Origin: Bacteroidaceae bacterium
GTDB taxonomy: Bacteria; Bacteroidota; Bacteroidia; Bacteroidales; Bacteroidaceae
Length of the DNA: 64,000 bases
Reading direction: 5' to 3'
NCBI GenBank assembly: GCA_017560125.1
Contig: JAFYOS010000008.1
Coordinates: 1-64,000 of the forward strand
Part shown: piece after piece, positions 36,542 to 45,415 of the stretch
How positions within the stretch are numbered: the first letter of the stretch is position 1
Layout of the letters: every line of letters starts with the position of its first letter
The notes under the pieces: model-generated
Database searches by the model: none
What the model was told of the DNA's origin: nothing
What the model saw: only the letters and a program-made list of their open reading frames with translations
Position numbers and translations under genes: made by a program

Positions 36542-37273
36542 TTAGAATGTACGTTTATATTTTCCGCCGCTCAACGCCATGCTCTTGATGACGGTTGTAC
36601 CATTGCTAATCATTTCCACATTGGTAGTTACCTTGGTGCACACCGAGTCGAGAGCAGCAAGCTTGGTCGCATCCTCCTCGGAGAGCATCGAAGCCACTGT
36701 TCTGAGGTCGAATGTAAGCAACTGCTTTGTGGGCACGTCGCCGGCTGCAATGAGCGAATTGAGCTCGAAGCAGATGGTGTCGCCCGACATTCCCACAGGC
36801 GACATCTTGAAGTCGCCCTGCTCGCCGTTGCCATAGTAACCTACATAGATATTCTGGTAGCCACGCCACATCCAATAGGGACCATACAATGGCATTGAAC
36901 CAATGCCCGCAATGGCCGACGAATAGACAGCCTTGTCAACCTCGGCTGCAGGGGTTAAAGAGAAGACGGGAAGAATCTCATCCACCGACTTGATGTACCA
37001 AAGAGCATTCTTGGCACCAACTACATTGTCTATCTCGTAGCCCAAAGTAACGATAGCCCTGTCGCCATCCTTGAGGCCAAAGCTCTCAATTTCAGCCTTT
37101 TTCAGTGTGTAGAAAGTATCTACATTCTCGGGACGAAGGAAATTTCTGTCAACCGTATATATTCCCTGAGTAGTACCCTTGGATACAGATGTCGCCTTGT
37201 CACAAGAAACAACAGACATCGAAGCCACCATAGCCATCATGGCAAACACCAATATAGCAAAATTCTTTTTCAT
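36542..37273 (-). CDS. NigD-like lipoprotein
   Basis: The start is set at the ATG at 37273, which gives a lipoprotein signal peptide (MKKNFAILVFAMMAMVASMS) and a lipobox ending at Cys24 (VVSC). An upstream in-frame ATG at 37336 would add an unlikely leader. The 243-residue protein resembles NigD-like proteins of Bacteroidetes, with an N-terminal OB-like part and a beta-rich C-terminal part. It is probably attached to the periplasmic or outer face of a membrane. Function is unknown. The promoter is at 37353-37385. Confidence 0.75.
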   Translation of the reverse strand: MKKNFAILVFAMMAMVASMSVVSCDKATSVSKGTTQGIYTVDRNFLRPENVDTFYTLKKAEIESFGLKDGDRAIVTLGYEIDNVVGAKNALWYIKSVDEILPVFSLTPAAEVDKAVYSSAIAGIGSMPLYGPYWMWRGYQNIYVGYYGNGEQGDFKMSPVGMSGDTICFELNSLIAAGDVPTKQLLTFDLRTVASMLSEEDATKLAALDSVCTKVTTNVEMISNGTTVIKSMALSGGKYKRTF

Positions 37274-37352
37274 CGATAAAGTATTTAAATTCATATTAAA
37301 ACAGATGCAAGCCCCAAGACAGCGCTCGCGATACAATAGTCACAAAATTGTG

Positions 37353-37385
37353 CAAATATACAAACAAACGAGCGAAATAAACAAA
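37353..37385 (-). promoter_or_regulatory. promoter of the NigD-like gene
   Basis: On the minus strand TTTG (37385-37382), 21 bp spacer, TATATTTG (37360-37353): a full consensus match. Confidence 0.7.
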
Positions 37386-37573
37386 GTTACTTGGTTTATT
37401 TCACAGCGAGTGCAGTGTATATTCGAGATTATATTTCAAATATATGAAAAAAACGAGCGAAGATTAAATATAGATAACGTTAAATTTTCTTCCATAGCAC
37501 TCCCCTGCAACCACAAAGGTTGCCAATCGCGCCGGCGCGTTATGATTAAATAAATATAAAATTTCGATAATTG

Positions 37574-37605
37574 TTTGAGAAACCAATACAAAACAGCTAT
37601 ATTTG
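37574..37605 (+). promoter_or_regulatory. promoter of the BspA-like surface protein gene
   Basis: TTTG (37574-37577), 20 bp spacer, TATATTTG (37598-37605): a full consensus match, 73 bp before the ATG. Confidence 0.7.
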
Positions 37606-37678
37606 CACGATTAACCTTATTATGGTTTATTGTACTCGTTTACGAGCACCAAAAAAACAGGAAAAACAATAAAAAGAT

Positions 37679-39007
37679 ATGCGTATGAGAAAATTTCTAC
37701 ACAAACTGACATTATCGTTCGCAGCAGCACTGCTTGCAATTTCGGCATCAGCCGTCAAATACGAATACAAGGGCATTTTCTACAACCTTGACAAGGAGAC
37801 AATGACCGCATCAGTGACATATACCGGCGAGACACCCGAAGACAACACCTACAGCGGCGAAATATCTATCACCACCAAGTTCAAATACGAGGGTGAATAC
37901 TACCGCGTGACCTCAATCGGCGAGAAGGCGTTCTATGGTTGCGACGGCATCGTATATGTGAACATCGGCGGTCTTGTGACATCAATCGGCTCACAGGCAT
38001 TTGCCAACAACAGCATGGATGCATTGATTATCCCCGCCACCGTTGAGAACATCGCCAACGACGCATTCGCGGGTAGCACCATCAACATTTTCACACCCGA
38101 AGCGCTCAACAGCTATTCGTTCCTTACAGGCGTGAGCACAGCGGCACAGGTATTTGTACCCCAAACAGCAATCGCGGTCGTTAAAAACTACTGGACAGGC
38201 ACAGCAAAGAGCATCGAGCCCCACTACTATCTCGAAGACCTCTCTACAACAACCGAGGCCAGACTGCGTCTGCACAAGACCGAGTACTACTCGTTGCCCA
38301 ACGCCGAGCCCTTCGAGTTCTCGAGCGTCATCACTCACGGCGTGGAGATATTCCCCAACGAAGAGGGCATATACTCATGGAGCGGCATGAAACTGGGAGA
38401 GAAGTGCGAGTTCGTAATCAACTACAGCCTCGACTACGAGGACATAGGCTACATTGAAGTGCTGACCACCAAGCCCAGCCTTACCTGCGAAGAGGTTACC
38501 GTAAACGACGAAGGCGTATTCACAGCCAACATCATTGCCGAAAAGAACGCTACATACTCGCCCACCGAGATTGGTATATACATCTCTCTCGCAGGCGAAG
38601 GCAAATACTATGCAGCCGACGCCGACGGCAAGGTTACCGTCACAGGATTGGAGGGTGACGCCGAGTACACCGCAAAGGCCTATGGCGTATATCAGGGCAA
38701 GCGATACAGCGGCAACGAGTTCACCTTCACCGTGAAGAGCTCTACAGGCATTGCCAGCACCGAGGCCGAGGCCAAGGTAACCCTTAACAACCAGAGCAAG
38801 AACGGTTACATAGAGGTGGCTGTAAGCTGCGCCGACGAAGCATCGTACTTCATCGTGAACATCACCGGCCAGAAAGAAAAAGAGGGCACTTTGGAGGGCG
38901 ACAACAAGCCCAACACCATTGCCACCGGCGACCTCGCATCGGGCATCTATCTGCTCAACGTAAACGGCAAGGGAATAAACAAGACATCGAAATTCGTCAT
39001 CAAGTAA
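37679..39007 (+). CDS. secreted BspA-like (LRR_5) surface protein with C-terminal sorting-type domain
   Basis: The 442-residue protein has a signal peptide (about 1-25, ending ISASA) and BspA-type leucine-rich repeats in the first ~150 residues ('VTSIGEKAFYGCDG', 'TSIGSQAFANNSMDALIIP'). Fibronectin-like beta segments follow. The C-terminal ~70 residues ('ATGDLASGIYLLNVNG', ending KTSKFVIK) resemble the type IX secretion/Por sorting tails of Bacteroidetes. It is probably a cell-surface or secreted adhesin-like protein. ATG at 37679 is used; a second ATG lies 6 bp later. No other type IX component is in the window. Confidence 0.8.
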   Translation: MRMRKFLHKLTLSFAAALLAISASAVKYEYKGIFYNLDKETMTASVTYTGETPEDNTYSGEISITTKFKYEGEYYRVTSIGEKAFYGCDGIVYVNIGGLVTSIGSQAFANNSMDALIIPATVENIANDAFAGSTINIFTPEALNSYSFLTGVSTAAQVFVPQTAIAVVKNYWTGTAKSIEPHYYLEDLSTTTEARLRLHKTEYYSLPNAEPFEFSSVITHGVEIFPNEEGIYSWSGMKLGEKCEFVINYSLDYEDIGYIEVLTTKPSLTCEEVTVNDEGVFTANIIAEKNATYSPTEIGIYISLAGEGKYYAADADGKVTVTGLEGDAEYTAKAYGVYQGKRYSGNEFTFTVKSSTGIASTEAEAKVTLNNQSKNGYIEVAVSCADEASYFIVNITGQKEKEGTLEGDNKPNTIATGDLASGIYLLNVNGKGINKTSKFVIK

Positions 39008-39028
39008 CTCCCTGCTACAAATAAATAT

Positions 39029-39069
39029 AATCGGCGCAGTGTCGGGTTGAACCGGACATTGCGCCGATT
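39029..39069 (+). terminator. terminator of the BspA-like gene
   Basis: Arms 39029-39043 and 39055-39069 pair with one mismatch (core TCGGCGCA/TGCGCCGA) and are followed by a T run. Confidence 0.85.
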
Positions 39070-39152
39070 TTCTGTCACCACGCCACAAAAGAGATTTTTC
39101 GCGGCAACTGCAAATAATTTCACAAATATTACCTAAAGTCCAATAAAAACAT

Positions 39153-39160
39153 TAAATTTG
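39153..39160 (+). promoter_or_regulatory. -7 box TAAATTTG of the NifU-like/GGGtGRT operon
   Basis: Perfect TAnnTTTG, 34 bp before the ATG at 39195; the -33 region is not clear. Confidence 0.5.
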
Positions 39161-39194
39161 CAGACGGAAAAATCACCAATTAAAATATTAAATT

Positions 39195-39896
39195 ATGGTT
39201 TATTCACACGAAGTAGAAAACATGTGTGTTGTAAAGAAGGGTCCCAATCACGGTCCCGCCCCCATCCCCGAAGAGGGTAAGTGGGTGAAGGCCAAAGAGA
39301 TTGTTGACATCTCAGGTTTTACACACGGTATTGGCTGGTGCGCTCCTCAGCAGGGTGCATGCAAGCTCTCATTGAACATCAAAAACGGTATCATCCAGGA
39401 GGCTCTCGTTGAGACAATCGGTTGTTCAGGTATGACACACTCTGCTGCTATGGCATCAGAGATTCTTCCCGGTAAGACAATCCTCGAGGCACTCAACACC
39501 GACCTCGTTTGCGACGCTATCAACACAGCTATGCGCGAGTTGTTCCTTCAGATTGTTTACGGCCGTAGCCAGTCAGCTTTCTCAGAGGGCGGTTTGATTA
39601 TCGGTGCAGGTCTTGAGGACCTCGGTAAAGGTCTCCGCAGCCAGACAGGTACTCTCTATGGTACATTGGCTAAGGGTTCACGTTACCTCGAGATGGCAGA
39701 GGGTTACATCACACGCCTCGCTCTCGACAAGAACGACGAGATCTGTGGTTACGAGTTCATCAACCTCGGCCAGCTTATGGATGAGATCAAGAAGGGCACT
39801 GACGCCAACGAGGCTGTCAAGAAATTGACAAAATCTTATGGCCGTTTCTCTGAGGAGGCAGGTGCTGTTAAGTATATTGACCCACGTAAAGAATAA
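39195..39896 (+). CDS. NifU-like iron-sulfur scaffold protein paired with GGGtGRT protein
   Basis: The 233-residue protein has an IscU/NifU-N-like domain in its first ~140 residues, with candidate cluster ligands in 'GWCAPQQGACKL', 'ETIGCSGMTHSA' and 'TDLVCDAIN'. The C-terminal ~90 residues are helical and specific to this subfamily. The gene is directly followed by the GGGtGRT gene (13 bp), a pairing found in strict anaerobes; the precise role of the pair is not established. Codon use is strongly biased (GGT, CGT, CTC), unlike most neighbours and in line with high expression. Confidence 0.82.
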   Translation: MVYSHEVENMCVVKKGPNHGPAPIPEEGKWVKAKEIVDISGFTHGIGWCAPQQGACKLSLNIKNGIIQEALVETIGCSGMTHSAAMASEILPGKTILEALNTDLVCDAINTAMRELFLQIVYGRSQSAFSEGGLIIGAGLEDLGKGLRSQTGTLYGTLAKGSRYLEMAEGYITRLALDKNDEICGYEFINLGQLMDEIKKGTDANEAVKKLTKSYGRFSEEAGAVKYIDPRKE

Positions 39897-39909
39897 GGAG
39901 GACTAAGCT

Positions 39910-40920
39910 ATGATAAGACCCGTAAAATTTGAAAGTCAGGATCGTCGTATCAAGCAGATCCTCGCTGTACTTAACGAGAATGGTATCGCTTCTATCGAGG
40001 AGGCGAACGAGATTTGTGAGCAGTACGGTATCGACCCTTACAAAATCTGTGAGGAGACACAGCCTATCTGTTTCGAGAATGCAAAGTGGGCTTACGTTGT
40101 AGGTGCTGCTATCGCATTGAAGAAGGGTTGCTCAAACGCAGCTGACGCTGCCGAGGCAATCGGCCTTGGTTTGCAGGCATTCTGTATCCCCGGTTCAGTA
40201 GCTGACGACCGTAAGGTAGGTATCGGCCACGGTAACCTTGCAGCACGTCTTCTCCGCGAAGAGACAAAGTGCTTTGCGTTCCTCGCAGGTCACGAGTCAT
40301 TCGCAGCAGCTGAGGGTGCTATCAAGATCGCAGCTAAGGCTGACAAGGTACGTAAGGAGCCTCTCCGCGTAATCCTTAACGGTCTTGGTAAGGACGCAGC
40401 TCAGATCATCGCACGTATCAACGGTTTCACATACGTACAGACCGAGTTCGACTACTTCACAGGTGAGCTCAAAGAGATCAAGCGTATCGCTTACTCAGAC
40501 GGTCCCCGTGCAAAGGTTAACTGCTACGGTGCTGACGATGTTCGCGAGGGTGTAGCTATCATGTGGAAAGAGGGCGTAGATGTATCTATCACAGGTAACT
40601 CTACCAACCCCACACGTTTCCAGCACCCCACAGCAGGTACATACAAGAAAGAGCGTACACTCGCAGGCAAGCCCTACTTCTCAGTAGCTTCAGGTGGTGG
40701 TACAGGTCGTACACTTCACCCCGATAACATGGCCGCAGGTCCCGCTTCTTACGGTATGACAGATACTATGGGCCGTATGCACTCAGACGCTCAGTTTGCA
40801 GGTTCTTCTTCAGTTCCCGCACACGTTGAGATGATGGGATTCCTTGGCATCGGTAACAACCCCATGGTAGGTGCTACTGTTGCTATCGCAGTGGACGTTT
40901 CTGCTGCTCTCAGCAAGTAA
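39910..40920 (+). CDS. GGGtGRT protein (uncharacterised family)
   Basis: The 336-residue protein bears the family's namesake GGGTGRT motif near residue 263 ('VASGGGTGRTLHPDN'), plus conserved 'GIGHGNLAARLL' and 'GHESFAAAEGA' segments. A good ribosome-binding sequence (AAGGAGG, with stop/start spacing of 13 bp) precedes the ATG. It has the same biased codon use as the NifU-like partner. I know of no assigned activity; a role in iron-sulfur or anaerobic metabolism is inferred from the partner only. Confidence 0.85.
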   Translation: MIRPVKFESQDRRIKQILAVLNENGIASIEEANEICEQYGIDPYKICEETQPICFENAKWAYVVGAAIALKKGCSNAADAAEAIGLGLQAFCIPGSVADDRKVGIGHGNLAARLLREETKCFAFLAGHESFAAAEGAIKIAAKADKVRKEPLRVILNGLGKDAAQIIARINGFTYVQTEFDYFTGELKEIKRIAYSDGPRAKVNCYGADDVREGVAIMWKEGVDVSITGNSTNPTRFQHPTAGTYKKERTLAGKPYFSVASGGGTGRTLHPDNMAAGPASYGMTDTMGRMHSDAQFAGSSSVPAHVEMMGFLGIGNNPMVGATVAIAVDVSAALSK

Positions 40921-40941
40921 TCTAGGTTACTTAAAATAGAC

Positions 40942-40974
40942 AAACTCCTGCAATCTGAATGGTTGCAGGAGTTT
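40942..40974 (+). terminator. terminator of the NifU-like/GGGtGRT operon
   Basis: AAACTCCTGCAA (40942-40953) and TTGCAGGAGTTT (40963-40974) form a perfect 12-bp stem, followed by a T-rich tract. Confidence 0.9.
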
Positions 40975-41048
40975 CCTTTTTATATGGTTTTCGAATAGTA
41001 ATAGCTATCAGCAATTAAGGCATAAGATTGCAGCTGAACAAGACGGCT

Positions 41049-41882
41049 TTAGGAATTAGCAAACTGCAGCTTGCGATAAAATTCAGCTACCTGGTCGTCG
41101 TTTGGAACGGGAAAGACGATTTGCTCCATATCCAATTTTTCTCGTTTGGAATTTCCATATGGATGGTAAGGAATGACATCGTATGGCACTCCCGGTAGTT
41201 CTTTCAGCAAGGCTTGGGTGGCAGAAAGTATCTCGGGTTGGTCTTGCAGGCCGGGGATATACATGATTCGCAAACGCAACGAAGCGCCTAGGCGATGAAG
41301 GGTTCGCAGGTTGTCGAGCACACGTTGCAATGTGCCTCCTACAAGCTGCTGATAGCGTTTTTCGTCCATCACCTTTATGTCCCATAGGAAAAGGTCGGTA
41401 ACAGTAATGAGCTTGATGTAGTCCGACATTTTTCCGCATCCCGATGTTTCGATGGCCGTATGCACCCCCTCTTGCTTGGCCTTGGCAAGGATGTCGAATG
41501 CAAAATCGGGCTGATAAAGAGGCTCGCCACCCGAAAGGGTAACCCCTCCTCCGGAATTGTCGTAAAATGTTTTGTCCTTCAGCACCTCGTCGAGCACCTC
41601 TTGAGCGGTCATATCCTTCCCTACCGCCTCGAGACAGCCTGTAGGGCAAACCTGCGCACATTCAATGGAGTGCCTGATATCCTTACCCGGCGGGCAAACC
41701 TTCTCGCACGAGCGGCACCCCATGCATTTGGATGGAGTATAGAACACCTGAGTATCCACGCTTTGCGACTCGGGGTTGTGACACCATAGGCAATGCAGGG
41801 GGCACCCCTTGAAAAACACGGTGGTCCTTATCCCCGGACCATCTCCCGTAGAGAAATGCTGGATATCAAATATTTTACCCAT
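41049..41882 (-). CDS. glycyl-radical-enzyme activating enzyme (radical SAM, ferredoxin-like insert)
   Basis: The enzyme installs the glycyl radical in its partner using SAM and a 4Fe-4S cluster. The start is set at the ATG at 41882, 8 bp after the partner's stop; a longer frame to 41933 would overlap that gene. The 277 residues have the radical SAM triad Cys27-x3-Cys31-x2-Cys34 (CPLHCLWC). An insert of extra cysteines follows: Cys53, 56, 59 and 63, then Cys75, 79 and 83. Typical two-cluster activases carry a full CxxCxxCxxxC in the second half too; here that half is compact (CAQVCPTGC), so one auxiliary cluster may be lost or differently bound. 'SGGGVTLSGGEP' is the usual SAM-binding region. 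Confidence 0.92.
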   Translation of the reverse strand: MGKIFDIQHFSTGDGPGIRTTVFFKGCPLHCLWCHNPESQSVDTQVFYTPSKCMGCRSCEKVCPPGKDIRHSIECAQVCPTGCLEAVGKDMTAQEVLDEVLKDKTFYDNSGGGVTLSGGEPLYQPDFAFDILAKAKQEGVHTAIETSGCGKMSDYIKLITVTDLFLWDIKVMDEKRYQQLVGGTLQRVLDNLRTLHRLGASLRLRIMYIPGLQDQPEILSATQALLKELPGVPYDVIPYHPYGNSKREKLDMEQIVFPVPNDDQVAEFYRKLQFANS

Positions 41883-41890
41883 CGCTATAC

Positions 41891-44149
41891 TTATACCAAC
41901 TGCTGGGTTCTTTGGATAACCATATCCTGCCACTCCTTGCCCAATGTAGTGAAGCGTGCCGACCAGCCCGATACACGCACGGAGAGATTCGGATAGCGCT
42001 CGGGGTGCTTTTGGGCATCAATCAACATGGCGGTATCCACCACATCGATGTGCATATAGTAACCACCCTTGTCGCGGAACGTCTTCATGAGTGCCGCCAA
42101 TGCATCGATGCCGTTCTTACCCTTCACCGACGAAGGAAGTATCTTCAGTTCAAGGGTAGCACCACTGCATGTCTTGGTGAAATCGAGCTTGCAATAAGAA
42201 TTTATGGCCGCGGTAGGGCCCTTCTTGTCCGAGCCGGGGGTTGGCGAACAGTTGGTTGCGAGAATATCGCCCAAACGGCTTCCCTCGGGAGTAGCCAGAC
42301 GGCGCATTCTCCAATCAATTTCGCGTCCGAAGGTAGAGATACCGCAAGGACGAATGAGCCCTGCGCGAACCTTTGTCTTGCCCACCATTTCGGCATAGTC
42401 GTTGAATACGCGTTGCATCATCTCGTCGGGAGCAGCGGCATCGTTACCATAGAAATCGAATCGGTTCTTTATCAACTGGCGAAGGGTTTCGTGTCCCTCC
42501 CAATTATTTTTCAGTATATCGACGAACTCGTTCAGTGTAAGGTAATTGTCTTCGTAAACGAGTTTCTTGATGACATACAAGCTGTTGGCCACATCGCTCA
42601 CACCACCGAAATGGATGCCATGCATGGGATAGATAGCACCGCCGGCCGCATAGCATACACCCTTCTCCAAGCATCCCTCCGTAAAGATAGATGCAAGGCA
42701 GCAGGGATAGTTCTTATTCTTCCAACGGCCATCCAAGCTCTTTTGTACGCTTTCCACATTGCTCTCCAACGCCTCGCAGAACGATGCATAGAGGCTTTCG
42801 AAGTCGGGATAGTCGGGCTTCGCATCCTCGTTCATCTTCAGAGCCGCGTAGAGCGACGGAAGCATGTCGTTAGGAGTGTATATGAACGACGATTTGCCTG
42901 GCACAATAGCCTCCCAGCAGCCGTCGTTTGTATATTCGCGTGCATCGTCCAGTGGAACGCCCAGTTTCACCAATCCTTCGATGACGGTATCCTCGCTATA
43001 CACCGAAACAATGCCACCGCCGTAGCGTTGCACCTCGGCTATTCTACGAAACAGCTTCTCGGGCGTCTTCTTGCCCAAGCGAACCGCAATGGGGAAATCG
43101 CTGATGTGGAGCTCCTCCACTATATCGAGCACAAGATATGTAACCTCGTTGGTCACCTCATTTCCATGCTTGTCTATACCGCCAAGGATGATATTCTGAT
43201 AGAATTGCGCGTCGCCCGATGCACCGAACACATACTGATGGCGACCAATCCATTCGGTGCCATTTATCCAAAAGTGGGCCAGTATTTCGCGCGCCTCGTC
43301 CAGAGTGAGCTTACCGCTCTTGAGGTCTTTCTTCAGGTACGGGCCCAGCATCTTGTCAATGCGACCAATGCCCATCCAGTTGCCCATCAGGCGGAAGAAG
43401 GCATACATGGTCCAAAGCGACTGAACAGCCTCGTGGAAATTTCGCGGAGCCTCTTTAGGCACTCGCGACAAGCGCTCAACGTGCGCTCTGTAGAATGGTT
43501 TTTCAGCTTCGGCAGCCTCAGCCTCCATCTTTTGGATGAGCTCTATGTTACGCGAATTCCACTTTTCAACCGCATCCAAGGTCAGCAGAGCCGATTCGTT
43601 CAAATCCTTTCCATACTCGTCCAAGTCGGCAGTAGCCAAACGATGACGTATCTCCTTGCGAAGCCCATCGAAGCCAAGGTTCAGCACACGTTCGAAACCA
43701 ACGGTAACATGGTCCAAAGCTCCTATTCTCAGCACCGGATTCATTCCCTGAGTACCCTCAATGAGGGTTGCCGAACCAATGACCAGCGAGCCTTTCTCTA
43801 TTCTCAAAGGAGCATTCTCGGCCACACTCATAGCCGACAAGGCGTAACGATGCTGCGGCATCAGTTCCTTAGGAATATCGGCCTTCCAACTGACATTTGT
43901 CATCTTGGCGCCCCACTCTCCCGAGAGACCTTGACGGGCCAATTCGTGCGTTAAATCGCACAATCTCTTGGGAACTTCAGGATGCCATGGAGATTTCCAG
44001 TTATCAACATATGTCTTGGTCATATTTTTATAAACCTTTTCCTCCGCTGTCGAATTGGCACCAAACACAGGCAGCCCACAGAATATTCCCATCATTCCGA
44101 GTCCACCCGCCTTCAGAAAGGCTCTTCTCTCCATCTTCTCAGTTCCCAT
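41891..44149 (-). CDS. glycyl radical enzyme of unknown substrate with a twin-arginine-like N-terminal leader
   Basis: The 752-residue protein belongs to the pyruvate formate-lyase-like superfamily. The thiyl-radical Cys411 sits in 'TNDGCWEAIVPG'; Glu413 makes the C-x-E signature of the eliminase/dehydratase and lyase branches (CutC, glycerol and hydroxyproline dehydratases), not the CC pair of pyruvate formate-lyase. The glycyl radical site is Gly728 in RVSGWSARF. Trp412, between Cys and Glu, is unusual compared with the Val common in known members. Unexpectedly, the N-terminus reads as a Tat-type leader: 'MERRAFLKAGGLGMMGIF' with RRxFLK, a hydrophobic stretch and an A-x-A-like end near residue 31. 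Known glycyl radical enzymes are cytosolic. The activase follows at 8 bp. The -7 box is at 44206-44213. Substrate not assignable. Confidence 0.9.
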   Translation of the reverse strand: MGTEKMERRAFLKAGGLGMMGIFCGLPVFGANSTAEEKVYKNMTKTYVDNWKSPWHPEVPKRLCDLTHELARQGLSGEWGAKMTNVSWKADIPKELMPQHRYALSAMSVAENAPLRIEKGSLVIGSATLIEGTQGMNPVLRIGALDHVTVGFERVLNLGFDGLRKEIRHRLATADLDEYGKDLNESALLTLDAVEKWNSRNIELIQKMEAEAAEAEKPFYRAHVERLSRVPKEAPRNFHEAVQSLWTMYAFFRLMGNWMGIGRIDKMLGPYLKKDLKSGKLTLDEAREILAHFWINGTEWIGRHQYVFGASGDAQFYQNIILGGIDKHGNEVTNEVTYLVLDIVEELHISDFPIAVRLGKKTPEKLFRRIAEVQRYGGGIVSVYSEDTVIEGLVKLGVPLDDAREYTNDGCWEAIVPGKSSFIYTPNDMLPSLYAALKMNEDAKPDYPDFESLYASFCEALESNVESVQKSLDGRWKNKNYPCCLASIFTEGCLEKGVCYAAGGAIYPMHGIHFGGVSDVANSLYVIKKLVYEDNYLTLNEFVDILKNNWEGHETLRQLIKNRFDFYGNDAAAPDEMMQRVFNDYAEMVGKTKVRAGLIRPCGISTFGREIDWRMRRLATPEGSRLGDILATNCSPTPGSDKKGPTAAINSYCKLDFTKTCSGATLELKILPSSVKGKNGIDALAALMKTFRDKGGYYMHIDVVDTAMLIDAQKHPERYPNLSVRVSGWSARFTTLGKEWQDMVIQRTQQLV

Positions 44150-44205
44150 AACTATTTTTATTTAAGGTTAAAAGTATAAGGATGTACGATTTTGCTTGTT
44201 TTTCA

Positions 44206-44213
44206 CAAAAGTA
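44206..44213 (-). promoter_or_regulatory. -7 box TACTTTTG of the glycyl radical enzyme operon
   Basis: TAnnTTTG on the minus strand, 57 bp before the start; CTTG at 44237-44234 (20-bp spacer) could be the -33 box. Confidence 0.5.
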
Positions 44214-44283
44214 CGAATTACAATTCTCAAAATCAAGTGATTTGTATGATAAGTATCCCACATCAATCCGAGAACAACTAAAC

Positions 44284-44322
44284 GCCCATCCCAAGGGTGT
44301 GAAACATCACCTTGGGATGGGC
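44284..44322 (-). terminator. terminator of the esterase gene
   Basis: A long stem (GCCCATCCCAAGG at 44284-44296 with CCTTGGGATGGGC at 44310-44322, slightly extended inward) lies about 40 bp beyond the esterase stop. Confidence 0.75.
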
Positions 44323-44362
44323 ATTTTATATGCGATAAAATCCCCTGCAACGGGTAGATTTA

Positions 44363-45187
44363 TTATCTGCTTATGTTGCGTTTGAAATGCTCGGTGAAGA
44401 AAATGAGCTGATAGAGAATAGCGTTTCTCCAATATGAGTGGTTGTGTCCACCGGGACGGATTGTATAGTCGTGGGGGATTTTCTTCTCCAACAACGCTTC
44501 GTGCAACGATACATTGCAAGGATAGAAGAAGTCGTCTGTACCACAATCGATGGCGATAGACAATCCGGGCTTGATCTTGTCGATCTGGCTCAACGCTGTA
44601 CTATTGTTCCAACGATCTTTGTTATCTTTTTTCTCGCCCAAATGATCCTTGATGTTCCAGTTGTTGGGGAATGCTCTGAAATCGACACCGCCGCTCAAGC
44701 TACCGCATGCACCAAAAACATCCTGATGACGGAAGGCCAACCAAAGTGCGCCGTGACCACCCATGCTGAAGCCGGTGATAGCTCTTGCCTGCGGGCTGCG
44801 AATTGTTTTGTAATGTTTATCTACATATTCAACAAGTTCCTTGCTTACATAGGTTTCGAACTGGTTTTTGGGGTTGGTGTAGCTGTCGAAATACCACGAC
44901 TGCTCACCGTTGGGGCATACAAGGATGATGCCATACTGGTTGGCCAACTGGGGCAACTTGGGCTGTGTCTGGTGAACCCATTTTGTGTGGTCGTCACCGT
45001 GTCCGTGAAGAAGATAGACAACAGGCATAGCATAGGCATCGTTGTACTGCTCGGGGGTGACAATGACGTTGAGGATGTCGCGATCCATAGCATTACTATG
45101 TATTTTCACTGTATCAATACGCTGAGCATTGAGATTGAATAGCGCCAAGAAAGAGAGCGCTAAGGAAAAAATAAGTTTTCTTTTCAT
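44363..45187 (-). CDS. secreted alpha/beta-hydrolase esterase (esterase D / S-formylglutathione hydrolase-like)
   Basis: The start is placed at the ATG at 45187, where a signal peptide begins (MKRKLIFSLALSFLALF, cut near NAQ). The 274-residue protein has the oxyanion region 'VYLLHGHGDD', the nucleophile elbow GFSMGG, an acid Asp in 'IDCGTDDFF' and a His in 'RPGGHNHSYW'. This family includes acetyl-xylan and feruloyl esterases and other carbohydrate-linked esterases in Bacteroidetes. It is probably periplasmic. Not adjacent to a polysaccharide-utilisation locus in this window. Confidence 0.87.
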   Translation of the reverse strand: MKRKLIFSLALSFLALFNLNAQRIDTVKIHSNAMDRDILNVIVTPEQYNDAYAMPVVYLLHGHGDDHTKWVHQTQPKLPQLANQYGIILVCPNGEQSWYFDSYTNPKNQFETYVSKELVEYVDKHYKTIRSPQARAITGFSMGGHGALWLAFRHQDVFGACGSLSGGVDFRAFPNNWNIKDHLGEKKDNKDRWNNSTALSQIDKIKPGLSIAIDCGTDDFFYPCNVSLHEALLEKKIPHDYTIRPGGHNHSYWRNAILYQLIFFTEHFKRNISR

Positions 45188-45415
45188 AGTTTGTAGTTTT
45201 TTGTTTGATTGCGAAGATAGGAATAAACGAGCGAAAAACATGAAGCTTGTTTCATTATTTTTCACAGCGGGCGTAAGTATTGCTACAATTACCACATCAG
45301 GCGCCCATCATCGGCGCAAAGCCTATGACTCGCAAAACGGTTATATGGTTCCTTATCGGGCGCCAAAACCACCGTTGCAGAGCGCGTTTACAAGCTATAA
45401 TCGGTTAGAAAACAA

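Larger units (their letters stand above)
37274..37678. other. 405-bp AT-rich intergenic region with divergent promoters
   Basis: The stretch between the NigD-like gene (minus) and the BspA-like gene (plus) contains two good divergent promoters, annotated separately. Each would give a leader of about 70-75 nt. No gene or RNA structure is evident. Confidence 0.5.

Noticed and set aside
41912..43954. 680-codon antisense frame across the glycyl radical enzyme gene
   Set aside because: It is the mirror of a strongly supported gene with diagnostic active-site motifs; long antisense frames are common in GC-rich genes.
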